Positions 21,141-32,900 of a stretch of 64,000 nt of DNA are shown piece after piece. The stretch covers positions 62,001 to 126,000 of the forward strand of contig OZ025658.1 in assembly GCA_964019335.1 (NCBI GenBank). The letters are read 5' to 3'. The DNA is from Diplonema japonicum (taxonomy: Eukaryota; Euglenozoa; Diplonemea; Diplonemida; Diplonemidae). Within the stretch, counting starts at the first letter, position 1. Each line of letters begins with the position of its first letter. The translations under genes and the position numbers were made by a program. Below the pieces are notes generated by a model. It was not told the origin of the DNA. It did no database searches and worked only from the letters and a program-made list of their open reading frames with translations.

Positions 21141-22040
21141 TTCCGTCTGAGCTTTTTTTTTTATTGATTGAGGAAGTTCGGGAGGGGGGGGGGGGGGGGG
21201 GTAATAAAGATTTGTCAAAAATAAGGAGTCGATATACAACTCCTTTTTTTTTGCAGAAATTTCTTCAAGGTTGGTTTACTTGTTCCAGCGGGAAGAAAAA
21301 AAAAAGGGAAAAAAAAAACCATAATGCATGGAGGTATTCCCCCCCCCCCCCCCCCCCCCCTCGTTACGTCTGCTATGATGGTTTTCTCTTTCGGTGTGGT
21401 TCTTTTCTTTTTTTTTCTTCTTTTTTCTGGAACCCTTGATTTCGAATTTTCGGGATTTTCCAGACCAATACCGGGTATGTTAAAAGGGTGGACTAGACCC
21501 CGCCCCCCTCCATGTTCGCAAAAAAAAAAAGAAAACCTAAAAAAAAGAAGAAGAAGTAAGGGAGCGGGGATACGGGTAAGTATAAAAGAAAATGTGTATA
21601 TCTTTTTTTAAGAAATGTAAAGTTTAAAAAACTGAGAGAGAAAAAAAGGGGGAAGCCCTCCAATTTAAAAAAAAAGGAGGTGGTGGGAAGAGCAGGAGAA
21701 AAAGAAAAAAAAAACAAAAAGAGGTCTTTGAGGGAACCTGCAGTATGTGACAGGATCGCCTAACGACAGTATCAAGTGTTTGATCCCTTCTGTCGTGGTA
21801 GTGCCTTAGGCCCGTTGTAGTATCTTTTCAGCAGCTTAGGTGATTCCCAGTTCCTTTTCGGAAAAAGAAAAAAAGAAAAAAAAAAGCAGTTATAATATGG
21901 AGTGGAAAAAAAAAGAGAAAAAAAAAAAAAAAAAAAGAAACAAAAAAAATTGAGATCAGAAGGAAAAAAAAAGAAAGAAAAAAAAAAAACTCATTATCCT
22001 TTTTTTTTTTGAGAAAAACTACACGACAAGCGAATTTGGA
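21141..22040. other. AT-rich spacer with one coding-like island
   Basis: Runs of C (21339-21360), A and T fill most of this stretch. One balanced island at about 21722-21862 has a minus-strand open frame with SPKLLKRYYNGPKALPRQKG followed shortly by a stop. It is not recognised; it could be a gene or transposon fragment. Confidence 0.35.
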
Positions 22041-23205
22041 TTTTCCACCAAACTCTGTAACCTGTTTTTTGCCCTTTATCCACGGTAACTCGAATATATT
22101 TCTCTATTGTTCACGGAAACTTGCAATTTCAAATCCACCAAACACGTTTTCAAAATATTTTGTCCACCAACAGTAACCACTTTTGAAATCCACCAACCAC
22201 GGCAACTTGGCGGCATATTTTCACCATTCACGGTAACCTCGAAAATGTTTCCCACCATCCACGGTAACCACCAAGGCTTTTTCCACCTTCCACGGTAACT
22301 TCGAAAATTATTTCCACCACCACGGTATCCTCGAAAAGTTTTTCCACCTTCCACTGTCCTTTACTTGACTGACTCCAAACCTTTATCACTACTTACCACA
22401 GCCTTCTTTGATTTATTTCGCCTTCTTCCTTATTCACAACCACGTTGCACAGCGTTCTAACTGACCCCCTGGCCAAGGACACCGTTTTCGCCACAATTGT
22501 GGGGACGGCGGTGGCCCTGTTTGGGTTTGACGAACGCAGAGCCAAGCAGAGCGTCAGAAAAAACAACCGTGCCACCATTTCTTTCCCTGTTGGCAATTGC
22601 AACATGCGGATTTGCGCCGCTGTCTCCACCAAGAATGACGCAAGCCACAGTTTCGAAAGTGGCAAGCACACAACGTAGGTGGGCCTTGGGTTCTGCTCAA
22701 AGGGCCACAGTCTCTTTCTCTGAGTGGTGCCCAGGGGGGGGGGGGGGGGGGGGTTTGAGTGTGCTGCAGGGTTGGATGTGTTGAAAACACCCTGCGTCCA
22801 CATTTGGGCTGTGGCCCGCGGGGCACAAGAACCACTTGGATCTCCTTCCCAAGTGTTTGCGGGTCGCCGCTTGGCGTTTAATGTATTTCGCCACCCCCCG
22901 CCCGCCTTCTGTCAGGGTCCTGTGTGAAGATAACCTCGTTGTAACTCAAGAACGGGGAGACCCTCGTTGGGGGATAAGAGGAAACTGAGCGAAGGAGAGG
23001 GGACACACCTGCGGCAACTGCAAGAAAGTGGGGCACAATGCCCGTTCTTGCAAGAACCCCCACCACTCGACTGCTGCGTGTGGAAAAACGAAATTGGGTT
23101 TCCGTGTTTGGTGGAAAAATGAAATTGGGTTACCGTGTTTGGTGGAAAATGAATTCGGGTTGGCTTGAACGGTGGAAAATTTTCATTTGGTTGTCGTGTT
23201 TGTAG

Positions 23206-23211
<6 letters not shown>
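22041..23211. mobile_element. Decayed DNA transposon remnant flanked by inverted minisatellites
   Basis: At 22041-22360 a degenerate tandem array of about 30-33 nt repeats the motif TTTTCCACC(A/T)..CACGGTAAC. At 23081-23211 the same motif recurs in inverted orientation (GGTTACCGTG..GGTGGAAAA). Between them, 23010-23051 on the plus strand encodes a clear CCHC knuckle (CGNCKKVGHNARSC), preceded in another frame by GRPSLGDKRKLSEGEG. A GRP..KR segment followed by a CCHC knuckle is typical of the C-terminal end of MULE-type transposases. The frame change and nearby stops mark it as a pseudogene. Subterminal arrays in inverted orientation also fit a MULE. No full transposase core is seen. Confidence 0.5.
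23010..23054 (+). pseudogene. CCHC zinc-knuckle end of a transposase-like gene
   Basis: The plus-strand frame reads CGNCKKVGHNARSC, a perfect C-x2-C-x4-H-x4-C knuckle. A stop codon (22986-22988) lies in this frame just upstream, and the matching basic GRP segment is in a different frame, so at least one frameshift separates them. It is the only plus-strand coding signal I can support in the window and lies inside the inverted-array element. Confidence 0.45.
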
Positions 23212-23242
<31 letters not shown>

Positions 23243-23248
23243 CCCATC

Positions 23249-24949
23249 TTAAAAAGTGGTATTTGAAACCCTGCATACAGCACAGCCTAAAGCAAACTCC
23301 TCCGTCCCATTGGGCGGGTGATCCACACGGAGATTGCAAGTATGCCGCCCCTCGCAAGACGGCAGCTCGGCGATCTTCTTCTTGGTGACGAACTCACCCC
23401 GCTCCTGCATGCGGTGGCAAGAAATACAAAAATGCGTTGTTCCCCAGCAGAACCACTGTGCGACACTGCAGCAGAACTTACATTTGTACTCGATGAACTC
23501 AGATCCGTGTATCCGACAGCTTTTCAATTCACGGAAAGGAACACACGTGGCGCAAACTAACTCGGAAGGGTTGTACTTCCCTTGATCATCTTGAATATCT
23601 TCACATCTTTTAATACCCCCGAAATAAGGCCGCTCACAAACGTAGCATTGATAGTACGACAGGATTGCCTCGGCGTAACCGGGTGCGTTTTCGTAAAACA
23701 CGCCCTCCGGCGATGAAACTGCAGGGTCCTTGTCCAAGCCCTCGTGGCTGAGCCTAAGAGACGCTCCATTCCGCACCTCGCATCGAAATGCAACCAGATC
23801 CTTCAAAATGTCTACCAGCCCTGGATGTGATATCTCTGCAGAGCATTCCGGACACGACATAAACCCAAATGAGATCCTTGCGCCGGGCCATTTCTGAAGC
23901 AGTTGTTTGGTCACGCATTTATAATGAAATATATGACCGCACTTCAACACGGTACATGGCGCGCTGCGAAGCTCTCCTACATAACATATTGAGCACCATG
24001 CGGACCCGTCCTTGGCCGGGTTCGTGGGGCAGTTTTTTATAAAGCACGGCGGGCAGGTTTGCTCATTAGCAATGCCCGGGCAAGGATGGCCGCACGGCAA
24101 AGTCTTGGAACAAGCGTCCGTTTGGTACGCTTCGCATTCAACAGAATCGCAGATTTGCGGTTTCCGCTTCCGAGGCGACACCATGAAATCGGGAGGGGTG
24201 GCCACGGCACGGTCGCAGAAACGGCATAGTGTGGCTTCAGATAGGTCTTGATATTCCACACAGGTGTTGCCTAAGTGGTATGGGGTGACACAACAGCTTC
24301 CGCAGAATTCAGTGTCGCACGATGGGCATCGCAGGCGGTGGTGTACATAGTGCTCGTAGTACTTTTGGCTGAGGATTCTGCCGCCGATTTCTTTCGCGAA
24401 CACCTTTGAACAGTTCGCCGTTCCGGCGAGCCTTTCAAAGAGCATCTCGCAATGCGGGCAGTTGACAAAGGCCCCGTTGCTCTCCTCAACGAACTGTGTG
24501 ATCTCGCTTGCAAGCAGCGCGTCGTACTCTTCTCGTGAGAGGAAGTTCAACAGGTCGTACGCGGTGATGTTGGCCGTGCACTCTGCAGGGCAGCAGACGC
24601 TTCCCATGGTGGTGCCCCCTCGGGCAGCTTGCTGTTTTACGTGTTCCTTCAGACATTTCTTGCAGAACACGTGCTCGCACCCATCCATGTAGTATGGGTC
24701 CTCTAGATCGTCGTGTGCACCAGGTTCCAGTCGGAGGCTCTCGTTGCATATTTCACACGTTGGCAGCCCCGGGATCGGCACCGGCCGTGATGGGTACGTG
24801 TACCTTTGTTGTTGCCGTGACGATGCCTTTGGCGTGCTTAGACAGTTTTGCACGTGAAACTGAGTGGAAAAAAGTGGGGGGGGGTTTTTTTCTTTTTTTT
24901 TATAAAATACTTTCATCTCTTTGCAGTTCACCCGGCTTCCGCATCTCAT
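23249..24949 (-). CDS. RBR/RCR hybrid E3 ubiquitin ligase
   Basis: 566 aa from the ATG at 24949; the frame is open 26 codons further. Residues 65-118 form a RING1 (CEIC...CEHVFCKKC...CCP). Residues 164-231 match an IBR (CPHC...CPSCDTEFCGSC...H..NTC). A CGHPC cluster follows near 285. Residues 319-369 are a RING-H2 (CSICY...CGHIFHYKC...FGFMSCPEC). Residues 435-566 match the tandem-cysteine domain of MYCBP2/PHR proteins. In numbering derived from my memory of the human protein, both relay cysteines (C449, C501), the Glu (E463) and His (H512) are kept, as is the GTTHFC motif. It would pass ubiquitin from E2 through two cysteines, possibly to Ser/Thr. A possible frame-neutral 72-nt intron (GTGAACT...CTCAG, about 24859-24931) lies near the N-terminus. 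Confidence 0.88.
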   Translation of the reverse strand: MRCGSRVNCKEMKVFYKKKEKNPPPLFSTQFHVQNCLSTPKASSRQQQRYTYPSRPVPIPGLPTCEICNESLRLEPGAHDDLEDPYYMDGCEHVFCKKCLKEHVKQQAARGGTTMGSVCCPAECTANITAYDLLNFLSREEYDALLASEITQFVEESNGAFVNCPHCEMLFERLAGTANCSKVFAKEIGGRILSQKYYEHYVHHRLRCPSCDTEFCGSCCVTPYHLGNTCVEYQDLSEATLCRFCDRAVATPPDFMVSPRKRKPQICDSVECEAYQTDACSKTLPCGHPCPGIANEQTCPPCFIKNCPTNPAKDGSAWCSICYVGELRSAPCTVLKCGHIFHYKCVTKQLLQKWPGARISFGFMSCPECSAEISHPGLVDILKDLVAFRCEVRNGASLRLSHEGLDKDPAVSSPEGVFYENAPGYAEAILSYYQCYVCERPYFGGIKRCEDIQDDQGKYNPSELVCATCVPFRELKSCRIHGSEFIEYKCKFCCSVAQWFCWGTTHFCISCHRMQERGEFVTKKKIAELPSCEGRHTCNLRVDHPPNGTEEFALGCAVCRVSNTTF

Positions 24950-25239
24950 GCACAGTTGTGTTTGGGGCTCGTCTTCAGGCCGACCTTTTTTTTTTTCCTT
25001 TTTTTTTTCCCCCTTGCAAAAGTGCACTAGTTCAGCGGAAATAATTTCTGCCCATAGCCAACGTCGCTTTCAAATGACAAGAGCACAGCAGAGCTGTGCA
25101 GCGGCCTGTGCCTGGTGGGACAGCAGAGCAGCGGAGAACTTGTGAGATCGTATCCATGGAAAGAGACGACTGCAATGACAACAGAACAGGTAAGATACCG
25201 AACATGTAGTTGAAAGTGTTCCCTGGCTGCGAGGTCTAC

Positions 25240-25294
25240 CGCAGAATGGTGACAGGCACGTGTAAGAACCCCAGTCCACGGTGGGCACCAAGCA
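25240..25294. repeat. Interspersed repeat R1, partial copy d (inverted)
   Basis: This segment is the reverse complement of 43236-43289 with only a few mismatches (shared GCAGAATGGTGACAGGCACG and GTCCACGGTGGGCACCAA). It lies in the spacer below LC8, possibly in an intron or 3' region of the candidate gene at 25607. Confidence 0.65.
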
Positions 25295-25399
25295 CACACG
25301 CCAAAAATAGATCGCCCTCCCCTCCCCCATTTTTTTTTCTTCCAAAATAATTTAACATACCAGGCGTTGGATCTAAACTTATCTTTGGGTCTCCAGCAT

Positions 25400-25607
25400 G
25401 CACCCGATGCAGGGGGCTCACCGGCGGCAGCATCGGAGCCCCTACTGCTATTTGAAATAAATTGCTGGCGCTGTTTTTTTTTTCTTTTCTTTTTTTTTCC
25501 CCCTCTTCTTTCTTTTTTTTTGTAAGAAAAATGAGGGGTGGGATGAGATACCTGGCATTAAGATTTGACGCGCTGGGTACTTCCGCCAGCCGGGGAGGCA
25601 CCGCCAT
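25400..25607 (-). CDS. Possible short unrecognised gene (5' exons)
   Basis: A GC-balanced island starts with an ATG at 25607 in a purine-rich leader and reads MAVPPRLAEVPSASNLNA to a GTATCTC donor-like site at 25551. An acceptor-like AACAG at 25471 restarts a frame with ASNLFQIAVGAPMLPPVSPL, which runs to a GTATGTTA site near 25370. The candidate intron is 81 nt, longer than the confirmed ones. The downstream end would need an exon near 25030-25170 and is not resolved. No family is recognised. It is offered only because the composition stands out and the LC8 gene next door has the same broken layout. Confidence 0.25.
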
Positions 25608-25827
25608 CTTTTCCTTTCCCCTTCTTTTTTTCTTCTTTTCCCTCTACCTCCAACGTGTAATGGGGGGGAGGATGGGTGGTGTACACTGTTTTGTATCATT
25701 TTTTTTTTTGGATTTCAGAAGTGGGGGGGGAGACTAAACTTATAAACAGTGTTAAGAAAAAAAGGGGAGGGGGGTGGCAGGGGAACGAATTTGTCACTTC
25801 ACAGTGTTGTCTTCCAGTTACCCCACC

Positions 25828-26210
25828 TTACTCTGCGTAAGTAGAAATGCTCTTCCACAGCAATATTGCCCATTGGTGATGGTAAAAGTAAAGGTACGAT
25901 TTTGTTTCATGTGTCACAAAGGAGCCGAAGTTTCTACCGACAACACAGTGCCAGACTCCTTGGTGCTTCTTTTCCATCTGTTTATTCTCTTTTTTTTTCT
26001 TTTTTGTTCGCTGTACTATACCTGGTGTTTAATTTGTGTCGAAATGTCTTTTTCTTTTTGGCAGTTTTCGAAAGCCTGTGAAAAGCGTGTCCCCTCCCTT
26101 TCTATTTTTCTTTTTTTACCCACCTGCATGGCAAAATCTTTCGCATCTTCAATCAGATCTTTCTTCATATCTGCGTTCATATTCGCATCCTGCACCGTGC
26201 CTCGTGACAT
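25828..26210 (-). CDS. DYNLL: Dynein light chain LC8 (three mini-exons)
   Basis: Exons 26210-26124 (29 codons), 26075-26022 (18 codons) and 25977-25828 (49 codons plus stop) are separated by introns of 48 and 44 nt. All junctions are GT-AG and in phase 0. The 96-aa product follows LC8 along its length: [29 protein letters not shown], then the signature [18 protein letters not shown] and the final beta strand [16 protein letters not shown]8 is a homodimeric hub that binds short linear motifs in dynein intermediate chain and many other partners. The end carries eight extra residues beyond the usual KSG terminus. Its presence implies dynein-based transport or a flagellum. It is easily missed because no exon exceeds 150 nt. 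Confidence 0.92.
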
Positions 26211-26988
26211 TTCTTTTTTTTTTTTTGTTCGCGCCCTTTTTTAATTAATTTTGTTTTGTTATTTGTGTACAAAAGGGGGAGATGGGGGAATAGATAAAAG
26301 CTTCTTAGAAAAGAAGATTTAAAGAGAAAAAGGGGGGGGGGGGGGAAGGACAACGAAGAATATATTCTCCCTTTTTTTGTTTTGTTTTCTTTATAATATG
26401 AATGTACAGCCAGAAAGAAAAAAAAACATCGGGAGAACAGAACCGTAAGAAAAGAAGAATAAAGAAAAAAATTCAGACTTTTTAAAAATAAAGAAAATAA
26501 AAATAAAAACCCACATGACAATAGCAAAACAACATGGCTCTGCAATGTAGGGGATGTAAGGCAAAAAGAAGAAGGGAAAAAAAAACCCGTTGATGGGGGA
26601 AAGGGAGAAAGTACTGGCAGCGGTCCACCTTTAAAAAAAAACCAAGAAGAAATACGGTATATAAAAAAGATGTGTACATTGAAAATATAGGAAAAAATAA
26701 TAATTCTTATGACTATGTCTTTGTTGTTCGCACGAGCAAAAAAGAAAAACCTTTTTTTAAAAGCTGTGAACGTTTTTTGCTCGGCACAAGTTGCACATAG
26801 TTATAAAAATGATCTTTTTTTTGAAAGAAAAATATTTGTAGCAGTAAAAAAAAAATAAAAAAAACGAAGTTCGATTATTTGATTTTTTTTCCCTTTTTTT
26901 TTTTTGGTGTGCAACTTCAAATTTACCTCAACGTAACTAGATGGAAAAAGAAACTCGGGGAAAAAAGAAAAAAAGAGAGAGAAGAGAA
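26211..26988. other. AT-rich spacer, no gene seen
   Basis: This is homopolymer-rich sequence between the end of the giant PAN gene and the LC8 start, with a 14-nt G run at 26332-26345. I see no coding-like island or structured RNA here. Confidence 0.6.
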
Positions 26989-29900
26989 TCATTTCACAGT
27001 ACATCGCCTGCGTAAAGCCCAAGAAAGCGCAAAGACCAAGACCGCAATACAAATCGCGACCAAAGGGTCCAAGCCGTTCTTCTGAGATAAAACCGGCACA
27101 AGATACCGTGGGTACAACGACGCACCAAGAACATGAGTTTCCGGAGGAAGAAGAGTAGTACTGGAGTTGCACAAGGCCCATCCACCTTGCGATGTACTGC
27201 ACTCTGCTGCTGGTGGGATCAAACAAGTCCCCTCTACACATGGTGTGGCACAGTCACACACCGGGCCAAGCCCTGCCTTTCGATAAGCTTTCCATTTCCC
27301 TTCCTGGACTGCACCTTCACCCAAATACCACAGCACGCATGATGTTTCCCGCGAGTCGTATCCTATACAACCTCTGTCTTTGTCGCATCTTTCTTGACAC
27401 CCGCCGACTCCGTGTTGTACGCCCACTACCCTGTCGGCCCCTCGGAGTGGTGGTGAATACATCTCTCGCTGCTGGGTCACACGGCACAGCAAGGAGCCCT
27501 CGCCGTTCTGTACGCCGTTCAGCCAGCACACTCCGTTGCCGAAGGAGAACATTGTGCAGTTGCGCACCGCGAGGCATGCTCCTGCGCATTGTACATACGA
27601 CGTGTCGTGCTTCTTGTAAAGCGGCTGCACTGTGTTGGCCACTCCTGCTTTGCAGTCAAAGAACTCCCTCAGCGATGTGTCCACATGAGCTACGGGTACA
27701 GGCACCATGCAAGGGTGCTCCGACAGGACGGACAAAAGCGTGCAGTGTGGTGTCGTTAACACCCCTGCGCACCCTGGTGTCGCTCTGCATAGCATGACGC
27801 ACGTTTCCGGCTTCACGTTAAACGTTGCAAGTACAAAGTCGGGAACCTCGTCTGTGCACTTGTCGTGCTTCATGCAAGATGTGTACTGTTCCGTGGTTTG
27901 CACTTGCTGTGCGGACGGTGTGCGGATGCCGCATGTTGCCATGTGGTACGATATGCCAGAACACTCCTTCGTGTCCAAGCATATGGCTTTGCACTCTTCC
28001 AGACTGGTCTTCACTTCCAGGATGAGTCCTCCGACCAGTTGTACCCGTTCCGTGCACTCCAGTAAGGACATTTCAGTGGTGCTGTTTTGTTGGGAGTCTC
28101 CTACCGCCATTTCCGGTGAGCTTCGTTCACAGTACTGAAGTGTTGACGTTGCGCGGGGTCGAACCACAACCTCGCCGTTCCTAAGGCTGCACCTGCCCTT
28201 CTTCGGGTCATACACCACACCGGTACACTCGTCGCTGACCAGACGGCATCTTCCCACGCAGTCCTCGAGGCTGCTGATGTCTCTTAAGTTCAGCAGCATG
28301 CCGTCATCCACAGTGACGAGCCCCTTGCAGGTGTACTCTTGCACCAAAGGAGGCGGCTCTGGTATTTCTTCTGCCCACCCCCGCATGCATGAGGTGGCCT
28401 TGTGCATGACAATCCTTAGCATGGCAGGGTTCCCCTTCAAGAAGCAACTGCCCTCGGTTACTTCCAACGAGCGGCAGCTGGGGAGCAGTGTGCAGTGCGA
28501 AGCGCACATCTCCACACTGTGCTTCCCTTCGAGCTCCACCAACACATCACCTTCCACAACGCTGCCCTCCTCGCAAGTGTACTCTCCCATGGCCACTGTG
28601 TATGCCTCGCGAGTTGTGCTACAGACTTCCTCGTCTTCCCTCGAACCGACAACCCTGTTGTACTTGCTGCGCACTTTACACGTGTGGCCGTTGTGCGAAT
28701 AGGTAGCTGTGGCACACCCGGCAAGCTCTGCGCAGCGTTTTGAGCACTCGGCCATACTCGCCGTGCCCGTTATCACACTCAGTACGCCGCCCACAGCTGT
28801 TTGACCCTTCTCGCAAGTCAGGTACTCAGCAGCGGCGTCCCTGGTAGCCTGACACACACTGTCAGTGCCCTCTTCGATGCGCTTCACATCCTCAGCAAAC
28901 ACACTGCATGTCTGCTGTTCTTCGTTATACGCTGTGAAGCTGCAGCCCTGATACATGTCACAGATACCGTCGCAGCTACCTTGCACGATGACCTCTGGCA
29001 TCCCAATGACCATCCTGTCCGGATGGCACTCTTTCTTCATGAGCCTCTCGCTGCCGTGCCCTTTTTTCACGCACATGGTGTTGCCCGTCAAAGTCAGGTC
29101 CATCAGACACTCATTTCCGCTGAACCTGATGCCTTTGCAGCTGGTCCTGTTCTCGCACTTTTCCCAGCAGTCGTGCAGCATGTGGTGGGTGACGTGCGGT
29201 GCGTGGTGCACGGAGCATGCCTTCAACATGCTGGGCTTGCTGGTGGCATAGAGTGTAGTTTGTGTGACCCCGCTGTTATGCAGAGTGCAGAGGGTCCCGT
29301 TGTACACGGAGTGCTCGCAACGTGTGTTCTTCAAGCACGACGTGTAGCAGGCTTCTGCCTCGTCATCGTTCGTGGTGTGCAGGATGTTGCCAATCTTCAC
29401 TAACTCTGCTGACGAGATAACGCCGCCTGTCCCGTTGTTTCCGAGCAGCGTGAAGAATTGGCCACTCGCCTTGGCACTACTAATCACAGGTTCCAAGAGC
29501 AGCCGCAGCTCTCGCTTTGTGGCGACACTCGCGTCTGCTGTGACACTGACATCGATCCTGGTCGGGCCCTTCCGCACCTCGTTGCCAACCTTGACAATCG
29601 TGATACCCGCTTGTTCGAAGAGGTTGCGGTACGCCATGCCGGTTTCCTTCGGTTCCTTGCTTGTGGTGGTTGCGATGGTGACAGTCGTGGTTGTTGCCGT
29701 GTCGTGCTTCTCGTTGGTAGGCTGATGGCCGCCCTTCTGCACCTTGCACGATATGATGTTGGTGAAGCCAGGGATCGCTGTTGCAAAAGACGACCTTGCT
29801 GTGCAGACGAGCTCTGAAGGCGAGTACTCAGCAACAACGCAAGCATCGGCAGCTCTGCTGCAAAAGGCTTTGCAGTCGTCGATGGAGATGACGCTGTTCA

Positions 29901-32900
29901 CCTGGAACAGTTCGCCGCTGATATACTTTGTGCGCGAGCACTCGTACTCCATGGCGACACGTGGTTGCTCGCCAGTGACGCAGGCTACTCCTTCGAAGTC
30001 TTCTGCGTCTATGGGCACAGCGTCGCGGGTGCGCATCTCGCAGATCCCGTCATGGTATACTAGACCGTCACAGGCGGACACTTCACCGCACAGCACCCTG
30101 CACTTGCTCTCTGAAGCCTTTATAATCAGCAGCTCGCCCCCGATGAGCATCTTCTTGTGGTAGCAATGGGTGGGTGTTGAGTGGTTCACGGAGTCCTCCC
30201 GCACCTTCGAGCACGTTATGGCACCGCTGTTGCCCACAGCAGCCTCTAGCACGGCGTCGTCCGACTTCAATGAGCAAGCTTTGTCCGAGTAGCTGAACCC
30301 TACACATTCACCGTCACTGCTGCACCTGTCCCTGCACCCCTCTGCAGTGTCGCTGTATGATTTGATGGTCCCTCCGATGTACATGCCACCACATGTATAC
30401 TTTACTACCAGTCCCCTGTCTTCTACGACTGCTTTGGCAGCAGCGAGGTCGATGTCCCTCCTACTGACCTTTACGTCATGCGGTAACTTGACTGCCAAAC
30501 GCACTTCTGCCTTGTTACTCGCTTCCAGCACTCCAAACTGGCGCACAGCAATCCTGTTCCCTGCGACTCCCGTGTCGCCCGTGAGCTCTACGATCTCCAG
30601 CGTCACCCAAGAAGGGTCAATGGACAATGCTGCTGCGATGGCCTTGATGAAGCGCTGCTTCTTCGCCATGAACTCATCCGCATGAAGTGGGACCATCAGA
30701 GATACCGCCGTGCGAACGCCCTGCGGCTTCACAGCGGGGGCTGGAGTGTCACATGTGATGTTCATGCACGTCAGCACCTCACACAACACGGAAGGGTCGT
30801 GTTTGAGAACGTTCCATATCTTAGGGATGGCCTGCACCACTGCAGCGGGGATGTCTGTCTCGTCATCGGCGGCCTTACGGTACTCTCGTATGAAAGCCTC
30901 CACAGGGTCCTCTGTTGGCACGTCGATGGGCACTGCAGTGGCCACTGGTTCTTGCGTGGGAGCGATTGTTGGGTTTGCAGTAGGTTCTGCAGTAGGTTCT
31001 GCAGTGGGTTCGGAAGTAGGCTCTGCAGTGGACTGTGCCGTCGGTACTGCAGTGGGCGTGGAAGTTGGTTCGGCAGTCGGAACACTTGTCGGCTCTGCTG
31101 TGGGGGGCACCGTAGGTGCTGCTGTGCTCACAGGCTCTGTTGTCTCAGGAGCATTTGTGACCACGGGTACAGGAGTGCTCTCTATGAATGGTGTCACCTT
31201 CAGCACTTCCACCTTCTCCTCTGACACCCCAAACGTCTGAGCGACAGACTTTATCCACGCCCCTTCGTACTCAAGTTTTGACTCAAAGTCCACAGGTGCC
31301 TCGTTTTCCCCATCAACAGGAGCCTCGTTCTCTTCATGGATGCAGATGTTCGTGATGTTTACGATGGAGCTTCTGTTGGTGACCCATCCTACGGGCTCTG
31401 TGTCGCGCAGCTGTGCTAGGCCGTTCGAGACCAACACCGGATTGAGAGATGCTCGGAAGATAGATAGCGTGTCGGTCAACTCGAGGTTGAAGAGGGACTT
31501 AGCTAATGCACCGAGGTCTTGTGATACGTCGTCGAGTTTGATAGTGTACCGCGTGACGATGGTGAGCCCCTGGTTGTCGCCAGTCTCAGTGGCATTCCTG
31601 CCATCGAAGGCACGTGGAGTCAGGTGGTATGCAAGAACGGCTTCAACGTCGACGGTCGTCACGTAGCACCCGTTGGGGCTGTCGCCCTTTTGGAGTTTAG
31701 TCATCTCGATGTGGTGAAGGGTGGTGGCTCTACGGCTTTGATGTGGAGGCGTGCAGAATGTCCAACCGCCTACTTGCTCAGTCGCACACCCACGGTTGCC
31801 CACCATGCACCAGCTCGGCACCGCAGGGTCATCGCAGGCAATAGATGGGCACCCGTGCTGCTTCTCACCGCACGACCCACTCACATCTGTTCGCGTCCAT
31901 TCTTCCAGACACTCGCAGGGCTTCTTCTCAGCTTTTCTGCAAGCCATGGGTGCGTTCGGCACATTTGCCTTTCTGACTTCCACCGTCTTCAATATGCAGC
32001 TTGTTCCGTCTGCTATTACTAAAACACAGGCCTCCAGCTTGTCGCACTGCCCCTTGCATGCCTCCACAGGGATGTTCTCCAGCACTGCAAGGTCCCCTTC
32101 TATATACCCCTGTCTGTCGCACCAATAATTACCAGAGGCTTCTACTGAAGTATTAGTGTGTTTCAGGCAAGCACCACCCTTCGACTCGCTCGTCCCCGCA
32201 CTCATATCGGAGAACAAGTTGCAGCTATCTCCCAACATAGAGGTCCCCTTGCAGCCAGCAATACTCGCGCAACGTTTATTGCAGTCCTTAAGAGAGAGGC
32301 CTGTGAAGGTCACAAGGGGGGTGCCTTCTCTGATGTTTGGACCGCACTTGAAGACCATGTAAGGTACTTCGGGGACAGTGTGCTCGGAGACGTCACCGAT
32401 GGAGGGGATCCAGATCTTGTCACGGACCTCCCACGAGGCCACCTTCGTGGGGTCGGTCACATCTGAGGAGGATCGTACGATGCCCTGCTTGTGTTTCACA
32501 CCGGTACCTACAGCAACCTGCCACCTGCCCTCCGCCTTGAACAAGGTCTTGTCATTGTTCGTGTAGTCACCCTCTTTGTTCAATACGTACTCCCCACGCA
32601 GCTGTGTCACTTCTGGGAAGTCGACGTACACCTGTGCAGGCTGCGCAGCGGTGCTTAACTCTTCTTTCCTTATGCACGCCACATTGCCCTCCTCGTGCAC
32701 TATCTCTTCCTGTTTCGAGATGCGGCATTCTTTTTTGCTGTATGAGAAACATTTGCAATTTGACATTTCCGTGCACTTCGCTTCGCATTCACGTGGAGCA
32801 AGCGGCAACGTCAGTAGGATACTGTCGTCGGAGCACCCCTTATCCCTGTTGCATAAGAAGGTGGAGGATTGGATGGGGATCGCCACAGGCAGGCATGCTG

